The notes under the pieces are model-generated. The model was not told the origin of the DNA, did no database searches, and saw nothing but the letters and a program-made list of their open reading frames with translations. Position numbers and translations under genes: made by a program. A DNA stretch of 56,807 nt from an uncultured Alistipes sp. (lineage in GTDB: Bacteria; Bacteroidota; Bacteroidia; Bacteroidales; Rikenellaceae): positions 1 to 56,807 of the forward strand of contig CAMWTS010000013.1 of NCBI GenBank assembly GCA_947177225.1. The letters run 5' to 3'. Shown here in pieces: positions 24,130 through 33,536 of the stretch (its first letter is position 1; every line of letters starts with the position of its first letter).

Positions 24130-25431
24130 TTATACGGCATCTCGAAGCTCTATAAAATTGGCTTTGTCGATTTTTTGTTTCGCATACGACAACGTAACTC
24201 TGAACTCCTTGCAGTCGCTCGACGGCAGATCGAACATCGTATCCATCATCACGGCCTCGCATATCGAGCGCAGGCCTCGTGCGCCGAGGCGATACTCTTC
24301 GGCCTTGTCGACGATGTAGTCCAGTACGTCGTCGTCGAACGACAGCTCCACGCCGTCGAGCCGGAACAGACGCACATACTGCTTGACGATGGAGTTGCGC
24401 GGCTCGGTCAGAATCGAGCGCAAGGCCTCGCGTGACAGCGGTTCCATGTAGGTCAGAACCGGCAGACGGCCGACCAGCTCGGGGATAAGTCCGAACGATT
24501 TCAGGTCTTGCGGCATGACATACTGCATCATGTTCTTGCGGTCGATGGTGCGTGCCGCCGCTGCGCCGTAGCCTATGGCGTTGGTATTCATGCGCTGTGC
24601 GATCTTCTTCTCGATGCCGTCGAATGCGCCGCCGCAGATGAACAGAATGTTGCGCGTGTCGACCTGTATGTAGTCCTGGTCGGGGTGCTTGCGGCCGCCT
24701 TTGGGCGGTACGTTGACCGTCGTGCCCTCCAATATCTTCAACAGAGCCTGCTGCACGCCCTCGCCCGACACGTCGCGCGTTATCGACGGGTTGTCGCTCT
24801 TGCGGGCTATTTTGTCGATCTCGTCGATGAAGATTATGCCGCGCTCGGCAGCCTCGACATCGAAGTCGGCCACCTGCAACAGACGCGAGAGAATGCTCTC
24901 CACGTCCTCGCCCACATAACCGGCTTCGGTGAGCACGGTGGCGTCGACGATTGATAACGGCACCTTCAACAGACGGGCTATGGTGCGTGCCATGAGGGTC
25001 TTGCCCGTACCCGTCTGTCCGACCATGACGATGTTGGACTTGTCGATCTCCACCTCGTTGTCGCTGCTCTTGTCGGCGGCCGCGAGCAGACGCTTGTAGT
25101 GGTTGTAGACGGCTACCGACAGATAGCGTTTGGCGGCATGCTGGCCTATGACGTACTGGTCGAGGTATGCCTTGATCTCGGCCGGTTTGAGCAGATCCTC
25201 CCTGCTTATGGGTTTGTAGCTGCCGCCTGCACCCTTGCGCTTGTTTTTGGGTGCATCGGCCGCCATATTGTTGTCGAGCAGTATGCGGTAGCCGTGCTCT
25301 ATGCAGCGGTTGCAGATCATCGCGCCGCCGGTGCCGTTGAACATCAATTCGACCTCCGAGCGCGGCGAACCGCAAAACGAACACTTTTCCGCGGCGTTGT
25401 CGGCTCCCTTACGTACTCCTTTCTGACTCAT
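24130..25431 (-). CDS. clpX: ATP-dependent Clp protease ATP-binding subunit ClpX
   Basis: The 433-residue AAA+ unfoldase starts with a Cys4 zinc-binding domain (C17, C20, C40, C43), then Walker A GQTGTGKT at 138-145, the pore motif GYVGED, Walker B IIFIDEID and a sensor-2 region with [11 protein letters not shown]. ClpX selects and unfolds substrates for ClpP. The clpP gene lies 80 bases upstream on the same strand, and trigger factor lies before that, giving the classic tig-clpP-clpX order. Confidence 0.96.
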   Translation of the reverse strand: MSQKGVRKGADNAAEKCSFCGSPRSEVELMFNGTGGAMICNRCIEHGYRILLDNNMAADAPKNKRKGAGGSYKPISREDLLKPAEIKAYLDQYVIGQHAAKRYLSVAVYNHYKRLLAAADKSSDNEVEIDKSNIVMVGQTGTGKTLMARTIARLLKVPLSIVDATVLTEAGYVGEDVESILSRLLQVADFDVEAAERGIIFIDEIDKIARKSDNPSITRDVSGEGVQQALLKILEGTTVNVPPKGGRKHPDQDYIQVDTRNILFICGGAFDGIEKKIAQRMNTNAIGYGAAAARTIDRKNMMQYVMPQDLKSFGLIPELVGRLPVLTYMEPLSREALRSILTEPRNSIVKQYVRLFRLDGVELSFDDDVLDYIVDKAEEYRLGARGLRSICEAVMMDTMFDLPSSDCKEFRVTLSYAKQKIDKANFIELRDAV

Positions 25432-25511
25432 ATTCTTCTGTTTTATTTGGGTAATTCATTCATTTGCATCTCTCGCGCAGGCTGCATTTCGCAAGCCCGC
25501 GAGCGGAGGCT

Positions 25512-26183
25512 CTACTGTTTTTCGCGCTTGGTCAGCACCTGGTCGATAAGACCGTAGTCGCGCGCTTCGACGGCCGAGAGCCAGTAGTCGCGGTCGGCAT
25601 CGGCTTCGATCTTCGAGTACTCGACACCCGAATGGTGCGACAGTATCTCGTATAGTTCGCGCTTGGTCTTGATGATCTCGCGCGCCGTGATCTCGATGTC
25701 GGAGGCCTGTCCTTCGGCACCGCCCAGCGGCTGGTGGATCATTATTCGGGAGTGGGGCAGTGCCGAACGTTTGCCGTTGTGACCGGCCGTCAGCAGCACG
25801 GCACCCATCGATGCCGCCAGACCCGTACAGATCGTGGCCACGTCGTTCGATACGAGCTGCATGGTGTCGTAGATGCCCAGACCCGCCGAGACCGATCCGC
25901 CTGGCGAGTTGATGTAGAGCTGAATGTCTTTCTGCGAATCGGCCGATTCGAGAAACAGCAGCTGCGCCTGAATGATGTTGGCCGCATCGTCGTAGATCGG
26001 TGCGCCGAGGAATATGATGCGATCCATCATAAGTCGTGAGAAGACGTCCATCGTGGCGACGTTGAGGTGTCGCTCCTCGATGATCGTCGGCGATACGTAG
26101 GCATTGCTTATTGCCCGGAAGTCGTGCAGACGAAGCGAGCTTATGCCGCAATGCTTCATCGCATATTTTTCAAATTCAGTCAT
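25512..26183 (-). CDS. clpP: ATP-dependent Clp protease proteolytic subunit ClpP
   Basis: The 223-residue serine protease has the catalytic triad Ser125 ([10 protein letters not shown]), His150 ([10 protein letters not shown]) and Asp199 (DADRDYW), with the spacing expected from E. coli ClpP. It forms the tetradecameric chamber that degrades proteins delivered by ClpX. The start at 26183 is preferred to an upstream ATG at 26294 because the added 37 residues are basic and non-family, and because the terminator-like hairpin at 26257-26292 lies between them. Confidence 0.95.
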   Translation of the reverse strand: MTEFEKYAMKHCGISSLRLHDFRAISNAYVSPTIIEERHLNVATMDVFSRLMMDRIIFLGAPIYDDAANIIQAQLLFLESADSQKDIQLYINSPGGSVSAGLGIYDTMQLVSNDVATICTGLAASMGAVLLTAGHNGKRSALPHSRIMIHQPLGGAEGQASDIEITAREIIKTKRELYEILSHHSGVEYSKIEADADRDYWLSAVEARDYGLIDQVLTKREKQ

Positions 26184-26256
26184 GATACCTTTTTGTTTTG
26201 TAAATTTCAGGTTGCGACTCAAAAACAGTGCCCGCCGCAAAAGGCGACATATCAAA

Positions 26257-26292
26257 GAATCCCGACGGGACTCGCAAGCCTTGTCGGGATTC
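26257..26292 (-). terminator. Possible terminator between tig and clpP
   Basis: GAATCCCGAC and GTCGGGATTC form a perfect 10-bp stem with a 16-base loop; on the minus strand it is followed by only TTTGAT. The weak T-tract may let some transcription read through into clpP. Confidence 0.55.
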
Positions 26293-26394
26293 AAATATAT
26301 TAAAAGTCGAGCGAAATGCCAAATTTATTCGTGCATTGTCGCAGAGTGGCTGTCCCGGCGCAGTCGGACAGATGCCCCGCACCGATTGAAGCCC

Positions 26395-27726
26395 TTAGGC
26401 TACCTCCTTGGCCAGCTTGGCGAAATCGTCGGCAGAGATGGCTTTCTCCGTAACCTTGATCTGCGATTTGAGATACTCGACAACCTTCACCTCGTAGAGC
26501 TTCTCGTAAACCTTCGACTGCTGCTCCTTGTTCTCCATGATCTGCTTTGCGAAGTTTTCGAGCATCTCGGCGGGTGCCGACGGCATGCCGTACTGAGCGA
26601 ACTGAGCCTGTGCGAAGACCTTGGCCTCCTCCATGGCCTCCTCGGCCGTGACGGTCAGCTTGCCCTGCTCGATGAAGTGCTTCTGCAAGTAGTTCCATGT
26701 GAACATCTGCAAGAACTGATCGAAATCCTTCTCGATATCCTCTTTGGTGAACTTACCCTCGTTGATGACGAACAGCCAGCGTTTGAGGAACTCGGCCGGC
26801 ATAGCCAGCGCCGCCTTCTCGATGACGTAGTTGCGCAGCTGCATCGTGAAGAGATAGTCGGTCTCGCGCTTCAGCTCGCGTGCGATATCCTCGTCGATGA
26901 ACTTGTCGAGCTCGGCCTCCGAAGTGACGTTGCCTGCGGGGAATGCCATCTTGAAGAACTCCTCGTTGAGTTCGGGGTCGGCGAAACGGCGGATCTTGGT
27001 GATCTCCAACTCGAACTTGGGGTTGATGCCCTCCAACTCCTCGGCCTTGACTTGCAGCACTGCCGCACGCTGTTCGGGCTTCTTGTAGAGCTCGTTGATA
27101 TCGACCGAAGTCTTGTAGCCGACGCTCTGGCCGATAAATGCCGCACGCTCCTGGTCGCTCATCGAGATCAGACCGACGTAGGCATCTTCGATGCGCATGT
27201 CGCCGTTGTCGAGCGTCACGCTCAAAGCCTCGTCCTTCTCCACCTTGTCTACATCGACCAGACGGCCGTAGCGGCGCAGGTAGTTGGAACGGTAGTCGGC
27301 GTGCATCTTCTTGTCGACCTTGATGTTGTTGTAGGTGAGTTTGTCCTTGGCCGGAGTAAGCTCCAATTCGATCTTGGGAGCCTCGCCGATCTCGAACATG
27401 AACTCGAACTCGGTAGAGTTGTCGAAATCGAAATCGCCCTGCTCCTCCGACGGAATAACGTCGCCCAGATAGTCGATCTTCTCTTTCTGCAAATACTCGA
27501 ATACGGCGTTCGAAGCCGTGCGATACGACTGCTCGGCCAGTACGCCTTTGCCGTACATCTTCTTGACGATACCCATGGGTACCATGCCCGGACGGAAACC
27601 GGGGATATTGGCCTTGCGCTTGTATTCGCGCAACTGCTTATCGACCGACTCGCCGTAATCCTTCTCATCGACAACGACTTTCAGAAGCGAAGTGCCCTGC
27701 TCGCGCTGCTCTCTCGTAATTTTCAT
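26395..27726 (-). CDS. tig: Trigger factor
   Basis: The 443-residue product has the N-terminal ribosome-binding domain followed by a diverged FKBP-like PPIase region and the C-terminal helical arms. The family sequence for docking on ribosomal protein L23 is recognisable near residues 40-50 (NIPGFRPGMVPMGIVKKMYG). It acts as a ribosome-bound chaperone for nascent chains. The start MKITREQREQ is used rather than an upstream ATG, because the promoter lies between them. clpP and clpX follow on the same strand. Confidence 0.95.
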   Translation of the reverse strand: MKITREQREQGTSLLKVVVDEKDYGESVDKQLREYKRKANIPGFRPGMVPMGIVKKMYGKGVLAEQSYRTASNAVFEYLQKEKIDYLGDVIPSEEQGDFDFDNSTEFEFMFEIGEAPKIELELTPAKDKLTYNNIKVDKKMHADYRSNYLRRYGRLVDVDKVEKDEALSVTLDNGDMRIEDAYVGLISMSDQERAAFIGQSVGYKTSVDINELYKKPEQRAAVLQVKAEELEGINPKFELEITKIRRFADPELNEEFFKMAFPAGNVTSEAELDKFIDEDIARELKRETDYLFTMQLRNYVIEKAALAMPAEFLKRWLFVINEGKFTKEDIEKDFDQFLQMFTWNYLQKHFIEQGKLTVTAEEAMEEAKVFAQAQFAQYGMPSAPAEMLENFAKQIMENKEQQSKVYEKLYEVKVVEYLKSQIKVTEKAISADDFAKLAKEVA

Positions 27727-27777
27727 AACTTCGTATATTTTAATATTATCTATTCCACACCATATTATAAAGGCTCG

Positions 27778-27808
27778 CAAAGATACGAATTTAATTTTAA
27801 ATACCAAA
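27778..27808 (-). promoter_or_regulatory. Promoter of tig
   Basis: Minus-strand TATCTTTG (27778-27785) is preceded 19 bases upstream by TTTG (27805-27808), an ideal Bacteroidota promoter about 50 bases before the start codon. Confidence 0.8.
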
Positions 27809-27841
27809 AAATCGTATCCGCAAGCCGCCGTCGCAAGCGTA

Positions 27842-28255
27842 CTACCCGATGATGAACCGCCGTGCCCGGTCGGAGATCACTTCGATCGAGACCTTCATCA
27901 CATCGTCGGGGAGCAGTGCGGCTATCTTTTCAGGCCACTCCACCAGACACAGCTCGCCTGAGGAGAGATACTCCTCGCAACCGAAGTCGAGTGCCTCCTC
28001 CGTGCGTTCGATGCGGTACATGTCGAAGTGGTAGATGCTGCCGCTGCGACCCATATACTGGTTGACTATGGCGAATGTTGGGCTGGTGACGGTGTCGTCG
28101 GCTCCGAGCTGCTGGGCTATGCGGCTGATAAGAGTGGTTTTGCCTGCACCCATCTCGCCGTAAAAGGCCACTATGCTGCGTCCGTCGAGCGAGGCGATGA
28201 TCTCTGCGGCCACCTCGTCCAGTTCGTCGGGCGACTCTATCTCTATCTGTTTCAT
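27842..28255 (-). CDS. tsaE: tRNA threonylcarbamoyladenosine biosynthesis protein TsaE
   Basis: This 137-residue P-loop ATPase has Walker A GEMGAGKTTL near residues 33-42, the family motif TSPTFAIVNQY and the C-terminal HFDMYRI...LVEWPEK. TsaE supports the TsaBD complex that makes t6A at position 37 of ANN-decoding tRNAs. It is transcribed separately from tig, whose promoter lies between them. Confidence 0.95.
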   Translation of the reverse strand: MKQIEIESPDELDEVAAEIIASLDGRSIVAFYGEMGAGKTTLISRIAQQLGADDTVTSPTFAIVNQYMGRSGSIYHFDMYRIERTEEALDFGCEEYLSSGELCLVEWPEKIAALLPDDVMKVSIEVISDRARRFIIG

Positions 28256-28337
28256 AAGTCGTAAAATATCGGTTGTCGGATTGTCGCGGCCGGAGCCTGC
28301 GTCGGGCGGATCGTGGCGGCGGTGCGATAATCCGCCT

Positions 28338-28367
28338 CAAAAATAGTATATTTAAGGCATACGGCAA
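28338..28367 (-). promoter_or_regulatory. Probable promoter of tsaE
   Basis: Minus-strand TATTTTTG (28338-28345) has a TTGC about 18 bases upstream and lies some 80 bases before the tsaE start. Confidence 0.5.
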
Positions 28368-28448
28368 TAAAAAAAACGAGGAAATTCGATTGCTCGGCCG
28401 GTCATTTAGAGCGGAACAAACAGCCCGTGCGCGATTATTTCCACCGCC

Positions 28449-28700
28449 ATGTCATTCTGAGCGAAGCTGTGCGGAGCAAAGAATCCGGTTGTGGAATAAA
28501 GACCATTCGTTCTGTTGCTCTGAGGAGCCATCGAATGACTGCGAGGTGAGACTCTCTCTCTCGGTCGACACGTGCGCTCCCGCCCGCGAGACTCCCACGT
28601 CGCAACTGCGTTGCTCCTCGGAGTGACAGCAATGTGTGGAGCGACTCCCACGGTCGGGCATGCGCCCTTCATCGGAGTGACGGAGCCGTGTCATTTCGAG
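28449..28700. repeat. TGTCA-ended repeat cluster (families C/D)
   Basis: A TGTCATTCTGAGCGAAGC unit starts at 28449, followed by degenerate D sequence with GAGGTGAGACTCTC and GAGACTCCCACGTCGCAACTGC. It ends in CTCCTCGGAGTGACAG near 28628, with a second degenerate end CATCGGAGTGACGG near 28684 and another TGTCATTTCGAG start at 28690. Confidence 0.65.
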
Positions 28701-28720
28701 GGAGTGAACAGGTGCCGAGT

Positions 28721-28752
28721 TTTGCTTTCCTCGAAAAATATTGCTAACTTGC
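28721..28752 (+). promoter_or_regulatory. Promoter of the GH53 gene
   Basis: TTTG at 28721-28724 and TAACTTGC at 28745-28752 are 20 bases apart, about 35 bases before the start codon. The -7 element has G for T at one position. Confidence 0.6.
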
Positions 28753-28783
28753 GTCTCGATTTCCACAAAAACTACTACGCATT

Positions 28784-29845
28784 ATGAAACATCTGAATCC
28801 GCTTTTTGCGGTCGTCATCAGCCTTGCCGCACTCTGCGGCTGCGGCGGACAGTCCTCTGCGCCGACACCGGAGCCCGAACCGGAGTTCTGGCTCGGTGCC
28901 GACATCAGTGCCACCACCGAGCTCGAAACTCGCGGCATATTTTCTTACAACGCCGCAGGAGAGCGGCGTGAAAATACTCAGCTTATGAAAGAGCTGGGAT
29001 TGAATGCCGTGCGTCTGCGCGTGTGGGTCGATCCGCGCGGCGGGTGGAGCGGCATGCAGGACGTGCTGACGATGGCGCAGCGTGCCAGACAGCACGACAT
29101 GGCCATCATGATAGACTTCCATTACAGCGACTGGTGGGCCGATCCGGCCAAGCAGATCACCCCCGCGGCCTGGGCGGAACTTGACTATGAGGGCTTGAAG
29201 CAGGCCATGGCGCAGCATACGTCAGAGACGTTGCAGCTGCTCAAAGACAACGGCATCGACGTGAAGTGGGTGCAGGTGGGCAACGAGACGCGCAACGGCT
29301 TCATGTGGCCCATAGGCCATATCGACAACATGGAGCAGTATGCCGGTCTGACCACGGCGGGATACGATGCCGTGAAGAGCGTATATCCCGAGTCGACGGT
29401 CATCGTTCATATCGACAACGGATACGATAACGAACTCTATAACCGCATATTCGACGGTCTTGCGCAGTATGGCGGCAAGTGGGACATGATAGGCATGAGC
29501 CTCTATCCTTTCTGGGCGCATCAGGAGCACCCTGAGATGGACGAGCAGACCACGCTGCGCGACTGCATAGCCAATATCAACGCGGTGAGCGGGAAGTACG
29601 GCTGCGACGTTATGATTGTCGAGACTGGTGTGGAGGCCTCCGATCCGGTGCCGGGCAAGGCATTTATGGCTGCGCTGATCGATGCCATGCGTCATCAGAC
29701 TGGCGGACGCTGCAAAGGCGTATTCTACTGGGCGCCCGAGTGCTGCCATGGCGGCTACAAGCTGGGTGCTTTCGCCGACGACCGCCCGACTGTAATCATG
29801 GACGCCTTTACGGAGGCTGCACGCGATTTGGGATATATCGATTAG
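28784..29845 (+). CDS. Arabinogalactan endo-beta-1,4-galactanase, GH53 lipoprotein
   Basis: The 353-residue precursor has a lipoprotein signal (lipobox near LCGC20) and a short Pro/Glu-rich linker, then a GH53 TIM barrel. Likely catalytic Glu residues are Glu168 in QVGNETRNG (acid/base) and Glu280 in IVETG (nucleophile); ADIS and RLRVWVDP are further family marks. GH53 enzymes cut beta-1,4-galactan side chains of pectin. As a lipoprotein it probably sits on the outer membrane. No SusC/SusD pair or other glycosidase is adjacent, so it is an orphan outside a polysaccharide-utilisation locus. Confidence 0.92.
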   Translation: MKHLNPLFAVVISLAALCGCGGQSSAPTPEPEPEFWLGADISATTELETRGIFSYNAAGERRENTQLMKELGLNAVRLRVWVDPRGGWSGMQDVLTMAQRARQHDMAIMIDFHYSDWWADPAKQITPAAWAELDYEGLKQAMAQHTSETLQLLKDNGIDVKWVQVGNETRNGFMWPIGHIDNMEQYAGLTTAGYDAVKSVYPESTVIVHIDNGYDNELYNRIFDGLAQYGGKWDMIGMSLYPFWAHQEHPEMDEQTTLRDCIANINAVSGKYGCDVMIVETGVEASDPVPGKAFMAALIDAMRHQTGGRCKGVFYWAPECCHGGYKLGAFADDRPTVIMDAFTEAARDLGYID

Positions 29846-29863
29846 ACCGGCCGGTGAAATGAC

Positions 29864-29905
29864 GAGTTTGCCCGGCTCTCCGCGGAGAGCCGGGCAAACT
29901 CTTTT
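29864..29905 (+). terminator. Terminator between convergent GH53 and hemW genes
   Basis: GAGTTTGCCCGGCTCTCC and its exact complement form a perfect palindrome (29864-29901) followed by TTTT on the plus strand. It may also stop hemW transcription from the other side, though the T-tract there is poor. Confidence 0.85.
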
Positions 29906-29917
29906 CATGTCGTCGGG

Positions 29918-31033
29918 TTACTCGAAAAGCGACTCTATGACGGCATCGGAGATGAGGAACCTTTCGGGCGGAATGCGCAGCCGGCCGCCGTCTGCGATCA
30001 GGTCGCCCGATTCGAGCCAGCGATCGGCCGCTGCGAGCATCTTCGCGGCGTGTTGGCTGCCGAAGCGACTCTCGACATATGCCATGTCGATGCCCTCGGC
30101 GCATCGCAGCGAGACCATGACGTATTCGTCGAACTGCTGGCCTGGCGAGAGCGTCTCGGTCTCGAAGCCGATCTCGCCGCGCGAATACTCCTCGGCGGTG
30201 GAGCTGCATCGGCAGCGTTCTCTGTCTCCGTCGAAAGAGTGCGCTCCGGGGCCTATGCCGAGATAGGCTTCGCCCGTCCAGTAGGCTGAGTTGTGGCGGG
30301 CGCGGTGTCCGGGCATGGCATAGTTGGATACTTCGTAGTGCTCGTAGCCTGCATCGGTCAATATGTCGTGCACGCGGCCGAACTCGCGCTCGGAGACATC
30401 CTCGCCGACCTCGTGCATCTTGCCTTCTTCCACCCGGCGGGCGAAGAGGGTGCGCGGCTCGATTGTCAGATGATAGGCCGAGACGTGCGCGACACTCAGC
30501 TCCGCGGCTCGTTGCAGCGACTCGTCGAGCACGCGGCCGCCGAATCCGTCGATGCCGAATATCAGGTCGATCGACATGTTTTCGTATCCGGCGTCCTGCA
30601 ACCGTTTCACTGCGTCGGTGGCCTCGGCGGCAGTGTGACGGCGGTTCATCAGCCGCAATACCCGGTCGTCGAATGACTGTATGCCCAGGCTCACTCTGTC
30701 GACGGCCGTGCGGCGCAGGGCTGCCACGTAGTCGCGTGTGATGTCGTCGGGGTTGGCCTCCACCGTAACCTCCTCCAAATGTCCGCAGTCCCATAGCGTG
30801 TCGGCCGTGTCGATAAGACGCTGCAATGCTTCGGGGGCTGCGAGCGACGGGGTGCCGCCGCCGAAGTATACGGTGCGTATGCGTTTGTCGGCGAGGTAGT
30901 CTCTGCGGCGGTGCATCTCACGGTGCATCGTGTCGAGCGTCGCGGGGAGCGACCGGAGCGCGGCCGTGCGGTAGAAATCGCAATAGGAGCATATGCGTTT
31001 GCAGTAGGGTATGTGGATATATAACAGAGACAT
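29918..31033 (-). CDS. hemW: HemW-type radical SAM protein (haem chaperone, HemN-like)
   Basis: The 371-residue protein has the radical-SAM cluster motif C11xxxC15xxC18 (YCKRICSYCDF), then GGGTPS, EANPDD and GIQSFDD, and the C-terminal HemN-like domain. It lacks the N-terminal extension of true coproporphyrinogen dehydrogenase HemN and fits HemW, which binds haem and may insert it into respiratory proteins. It is monocistronic, with a divergent promoter shared with the sdaA spacer. Confidence 0.9.
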   Translation of the reverse strand: MSLLYIHIPYCKRICSYCDFYRTAALRSLPATLDTMHREMHRRRDYLADKRIRTVYFGGGTPSLAAPEALQRLIDTADTLWDCGHLEEVTVEANPDDITRDYVAALRRTAVDRVSLGIQSFDDRVLRLMNRRHTAAEATDAVKRLQDAGYENMSIDLIFGIDGFGGRVLDESLQRAAELSVAHVSAYHLTIEPRTLFARRVEEGKMHEVGEDVSEREFGRVHDILTDAGYEHYEVSNYAMPGHRARHNSAYWTGEAYLGIGPGAHSFDGDRERCRCSSTAEEYSRGEIGFETETLSPGQQFDEYVMVSLRCAEGIDMAYVESRFGSQHAAKMLAAADRWLESGDLIADGGRLRIPPERFLISDAVIESLFE

Positions 31034-31058
31034 CTCTCATTCATTGTTTTGATTAGTG

Positions 31059-31090
31059 CAAAGGTGATAAAATTACGCCGATTTTCAAAA
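31059..31090 (-). promoter_or_regulatory. Promoter of hemW
   Basis: Minus-strand CACCTTTG (31059-31066) has a TTTTG about 19 bases upstream (31086-31090), fitting the consensus except for the first base of the -7 element. Confidence 0.55.
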
Positions 31091-31150
31091 TCTTGTCTGC
31101 GCCGGAAGAAAAACATCGGCATGAGATTTTCATATGACAGCCGATTGCAC

Positions 31151-31158
31151 TATCTTTG
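31151..31158 (+). promoter_or_regulatory. -7 promoter element and RBS of sdaA
   Basis: TATCTTTG lies 24 bases before the start codon. AAGGAG at 31174-31179 is a rare Shine-Dalgarno-like sequence for this window, placed very close to the ATG at 31182. Confidence 0.65.
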
Positions 31159-31181
31159 CCGCAGGTTAGAATAAAGGAGAA

Positions 31182-32390
31182 ATGAAGAGTATAAAAGAGT
31201 TATATCGTATAGGTACGGGGCCTTCGAGCAGCCATACCATGGCGCCGCGTCGTGCCGCCGAGATATTTCTGTCGCGTCATGGCGATGCCGCGTCGTTCCG
31301 TGTTACGCTCTACGGCAGTCTGGCTGCCACGGGGCGCGGTCACCTTACCGACCAGGCCATATTCGATGTGCTGCTGCCGCACGCATCGGTCGATCTGGTG
31401 TGGCAGCCGTCGGTGTTTCTGCCGTTCCACCCCAACGGCATGCGCTTCGAAGCGCTCGATGCTGGCGGGGCTGTGACCGGGGAGTGGACTGTGTACAGCG
31501 TGGGAGGCGGAGCCTTGGCCGAGGAGGGTGTCGCCCGCTCGGAGTCGGAAGATGTCTATCCGCTGTCGAAGCTCACGGATATACTCGCGTGGTGCCACAA
31601 GAAGGGGCGCATGCTGTGGGAGTATGTCGACCGCTACGAGGACGATGACATATGGCCATATCTCTCCGAGGTGTGGCAGGCTATGCGGCAGAGCGTAGAG
31701 CGCGGCTTGGAACGCGAGGGCGTGTTGCCCGGTCCGCTGAATCTGCCGCGTCGTGCAGCTACCTATTATGTGCGGGCTTCGGGATACAAGCAGAGCTTGC
31801 AGTCGCGGGGACTGGTATTCGCCTATGCGCTTGCCGTCAGCGAGGAGAATGCTTCGGGCGGACGTATCGTCACGGCTCCCACCTGCGGCTCGTCGGGCGT
31901 GCTGCCTGCCGTGCTGTACCACCTGTGGAAGAGCCGCGACTTCTCCGAGGCGCGCATATGCCGTGCGCTGGCAACGGCAGGACTGATAGGCAACATCGTC
32001 AAGCACAACGCTTCGATATCGGGTGCCGAGGTCGGCTGCCAGGGCGAGGTGGGCGTGGCATGCGCCATGGCTTCGGCTGCGGCCAACCAGCTCTTCGGCG
32101 GATCGCCGGCTCAGATAGAGTATGCGGCCGAGATGGGGTTGGAGCACCACCTGGGCATGACGTGCGACCCAGTTTGCGGACTGGTGCAAATACCGTGTAT
32201 CGAGCGCAATGCCTATGCGGCGGCGCGGGCACTCGATGCCAATCTGTATTCGGCTTTCACCGACGGTCATCACCGAGTGTCGTTCGATCGTGTGGTGGAG
32301 GTCATGAAGCAGACCGGCCACGATTTGCCGTCGATCTACAAGGAGACCAGCCAAGGCGGTTTGGCCAAGGATTTCGACGATGAACAATAG
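31182..32390 (+). CDS. sdaA: L-serine ammonia-lyase, single-chain iron-sulfur type
   Basis: The 402-residue enzyme deaminates L-serine to pyruvate and ammonia using an oxygen-sensitive [4Fe-4S] cluster. The N-terminal beta domain begins KELYRIGTGPSSSHTMAP, and the alpha domain shows TAPTCGSSGVLPA, GCQGEVGVACAMA and DPVCGLVQIPCIERN, the Cys-rich motifs for the cluster. The length and fused beta-alpha order match the single-chain class. A GNAT gene follows with a start codon that overlaps or lies within a few bases of the stop. Confidence 0.95.
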   Translation: MKSIKELYRIGTGPSSSHTMAPRRAAEIFLSRHGDAASFRVTLYGSLAATGRGHLTDQAIFDVLLPHASVDLVWQPSVFLPFHPNGMRFEALDAGGAVTGEWTVYSVGGGALAEEGVARSESEDVYPLSKLTDILAWCHKKGRMLWEYVDRYEDDDIWPYLSEVWQAMRQSVERGLEREGVLPGPLNLPRRAATYYVRASGYKQSLQSRGLVFAYALAVSEENASGGRIVTAPTCGSSGVLPAVLYHLWKSRDFSEARICRALATAGLIGNIVKHNASISGAEVGCQGEVGVACAMASAAANQLFGGSPAQIEYAAEMGLEHHLGMTCDPVCGLVQIPCIERNAYAAARALDANLYSAFTDGHHRVSFDRVVEVMKQTGHDLPSIYKETSQGGLAKDFDDEQ

Positions 32391-32982
32391 CAGCATGACA
32401 ATGAGCGATACGAATGTCGTATTGCATACGGCGCGACTCGTGCTGCGTCCGTGGCGCGAGGACGATGCCGGTTCGCTGTACGAGTATGCCAGAGACCCGG
32501 CCGTCGGCACGGCGGCCGGCTGGCCGCCGCACACCTCGGTGGAGCAGAGCCGCGGGATTATTCGCGAGGTGTTCTCGGCGCGTGAGACATACGCCGTCGT
32601 GCCCGTGCCGGGCGATGAAGCTGTGGGGTGCGTGGGGCTTTTGTTCAACGACGACATGCACATAGCCTGCGGCGGTGAGCACGATGCCGAAATAGGCTAC
32701 TGGATAGGCGTTCCGTATTGGGGACGCGGTTTTATTCCCGAAGCGGTTGAGCGTTTGATAGAGAGGTGCTTCGTCGATCTTGGAATCGGGACTTTGTGGT
32801 GCGGCTGTTACGACGGCAACCGCAAGTCGCAGCGCGTGCAGCAGAAATGCGGCTTCCGCTACCACCATACCGACTTCGACAAACTCTCGCTGCTGGGCGA
32901 TCGTCGTACCGAACACTTCACCCGACTGACGCGCGAGGAGTGGCTTGCAGACCGCGAGTGTCGCAGGGCGGAGGCGAAATAG
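32380..32982 (+). CDS. GNAT acetyltransferase, RimJ/RimL type
   Basis: The 200-residue protein matches the RimJ/RimL branch of GNAT N-acetyltransferases: TARLVLRPWREDDA at the start, the acetyl-CoA strand and loop EIGYWIGVPYWGRGFIPEA near residues 106-124, and SQRVQQKCGFRYHH near 148-161. The acceptor (protein N-terminus, amino acid or antibiotic) cannot be read from sequence. The ATG at 32380 overlaps sdaA by 11 bases; 32395 or 32401 are equally plausible starts. Co-transcription with sdaA is likely. Confidence 0.85.
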   Translation: MNNSSMTMSDTNVVLHTARLVLRPWREDDAGSLYEYARDPAVGTAAGWPPHTSVEQSRGIIREVFSARETYAVVPVPGDEAVGCVGLLFNDDMHIACGGEHDAEIGYWIGVPYWGRGFIPEAVERLIERCFVDLGIGTLWCGCYDGNRKSQRVQQKCGFRYHHTDFDKLSLLGDRRTEHFTRLTREEWLADRECRRAEAK

Positions 32983-33000
32983 TAAATATAAGGCCGATTT

Positions 33001-33032
33001 TTTTGTTTTCCCGTTTTATTTTCATACCTTTG
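33001..33032 (+). promoter_or_regulatory. Promoter of cdd
   Basis: TTTTG at 33001-33005 and TACCTTTG at 33025-33032 are 19 bases apart, an excellent match. The expected transcript start near 33039 decides between the two cdd start codons. Confidence 0.8.
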
Positions 33033-33061
33033 TTTACTTTACTCTAAAAATGACAGGGGAT

Positions 33062-33520
33062 ATGAAACGGATAATGGACTTTTCCTACGAATACTATGAA
33101 TCCATAGCCAATATGTCGGCTGAGGATCAGGCACTTGTGCGAGAGGCTGAAACGGCTGCCCAAACGGCCAATGCCCGTTACTCCAATTTCAAGGTGGGTG
33201 CGGCGGCACGACTCGAAAGCGGACTGACGCTGCATGCCTCCAATTTCGAGAGCGAGGTCTATCCGGCCGGATTGTGTGCCGAGCGATCGCTGCTCTTCTA
33301 CTTGCAGGCCAATTATGCCGACGATCCGATCAGGACGCTGGCCATAGCCTCCGATCCCTCTGCCAGGGAGTGCTACCCGTGCGGGCAGTGCCGGCAGGTG
33401 ATCGTTGACGTCGAGCGACGTCAGGGCTCGCCCATAAGGGTGATAATGAGCGGCGGAGGTACGGCATCGGTGGTTGATACGGCGCAGAAGCTGCTACCGT
33501 TCACATTCATTCTCGATTGA
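33062..33520 (+). CDS. cdd: Cytidine deaminase
   Basis: The 152-residue protein has the zinc and catalytic motifs of cytidine deaminase, GLCAERS (Cys and Glu) and CYPCGQCRQV, plus the N-terminal YSNFKVGAA loop. It converts cytidine to uridine in pyrimidine salvage. An in-frame ATG at 33050 would leave a leader of only about 11 nt after the promoter, so I prefer 33062, preceded by AGGGGAT. The pseudouridine synthase gene starts 16 bases after the stop. Confidence 0.93.
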   Translation: MKRIMDFSYEYYESIANMSAEDQALVREAETAAQTANARYSNFKVGAAARLESGLTLHASNFESEVYPAGLCAERSLLFYLQANYADDPIRTLAIASDPSARECYPCGQCRQVIVDVERRQGSPIRVIMSGGGTASVVDTAQKLLPFTFILD

Positions 33521-33536
33521 TGCAATATACTCAAAG

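Larger units (their letters stand above)
28256..28783. other. Spacer with tsaE promoter, TGTCA-ended repeats and GH53 promoter
   Basis: Apart from the two divergent promoters, the spacer holds a family C/D repeat cluster at about 28449-28700. No gene is supported. Confidence 0.7.
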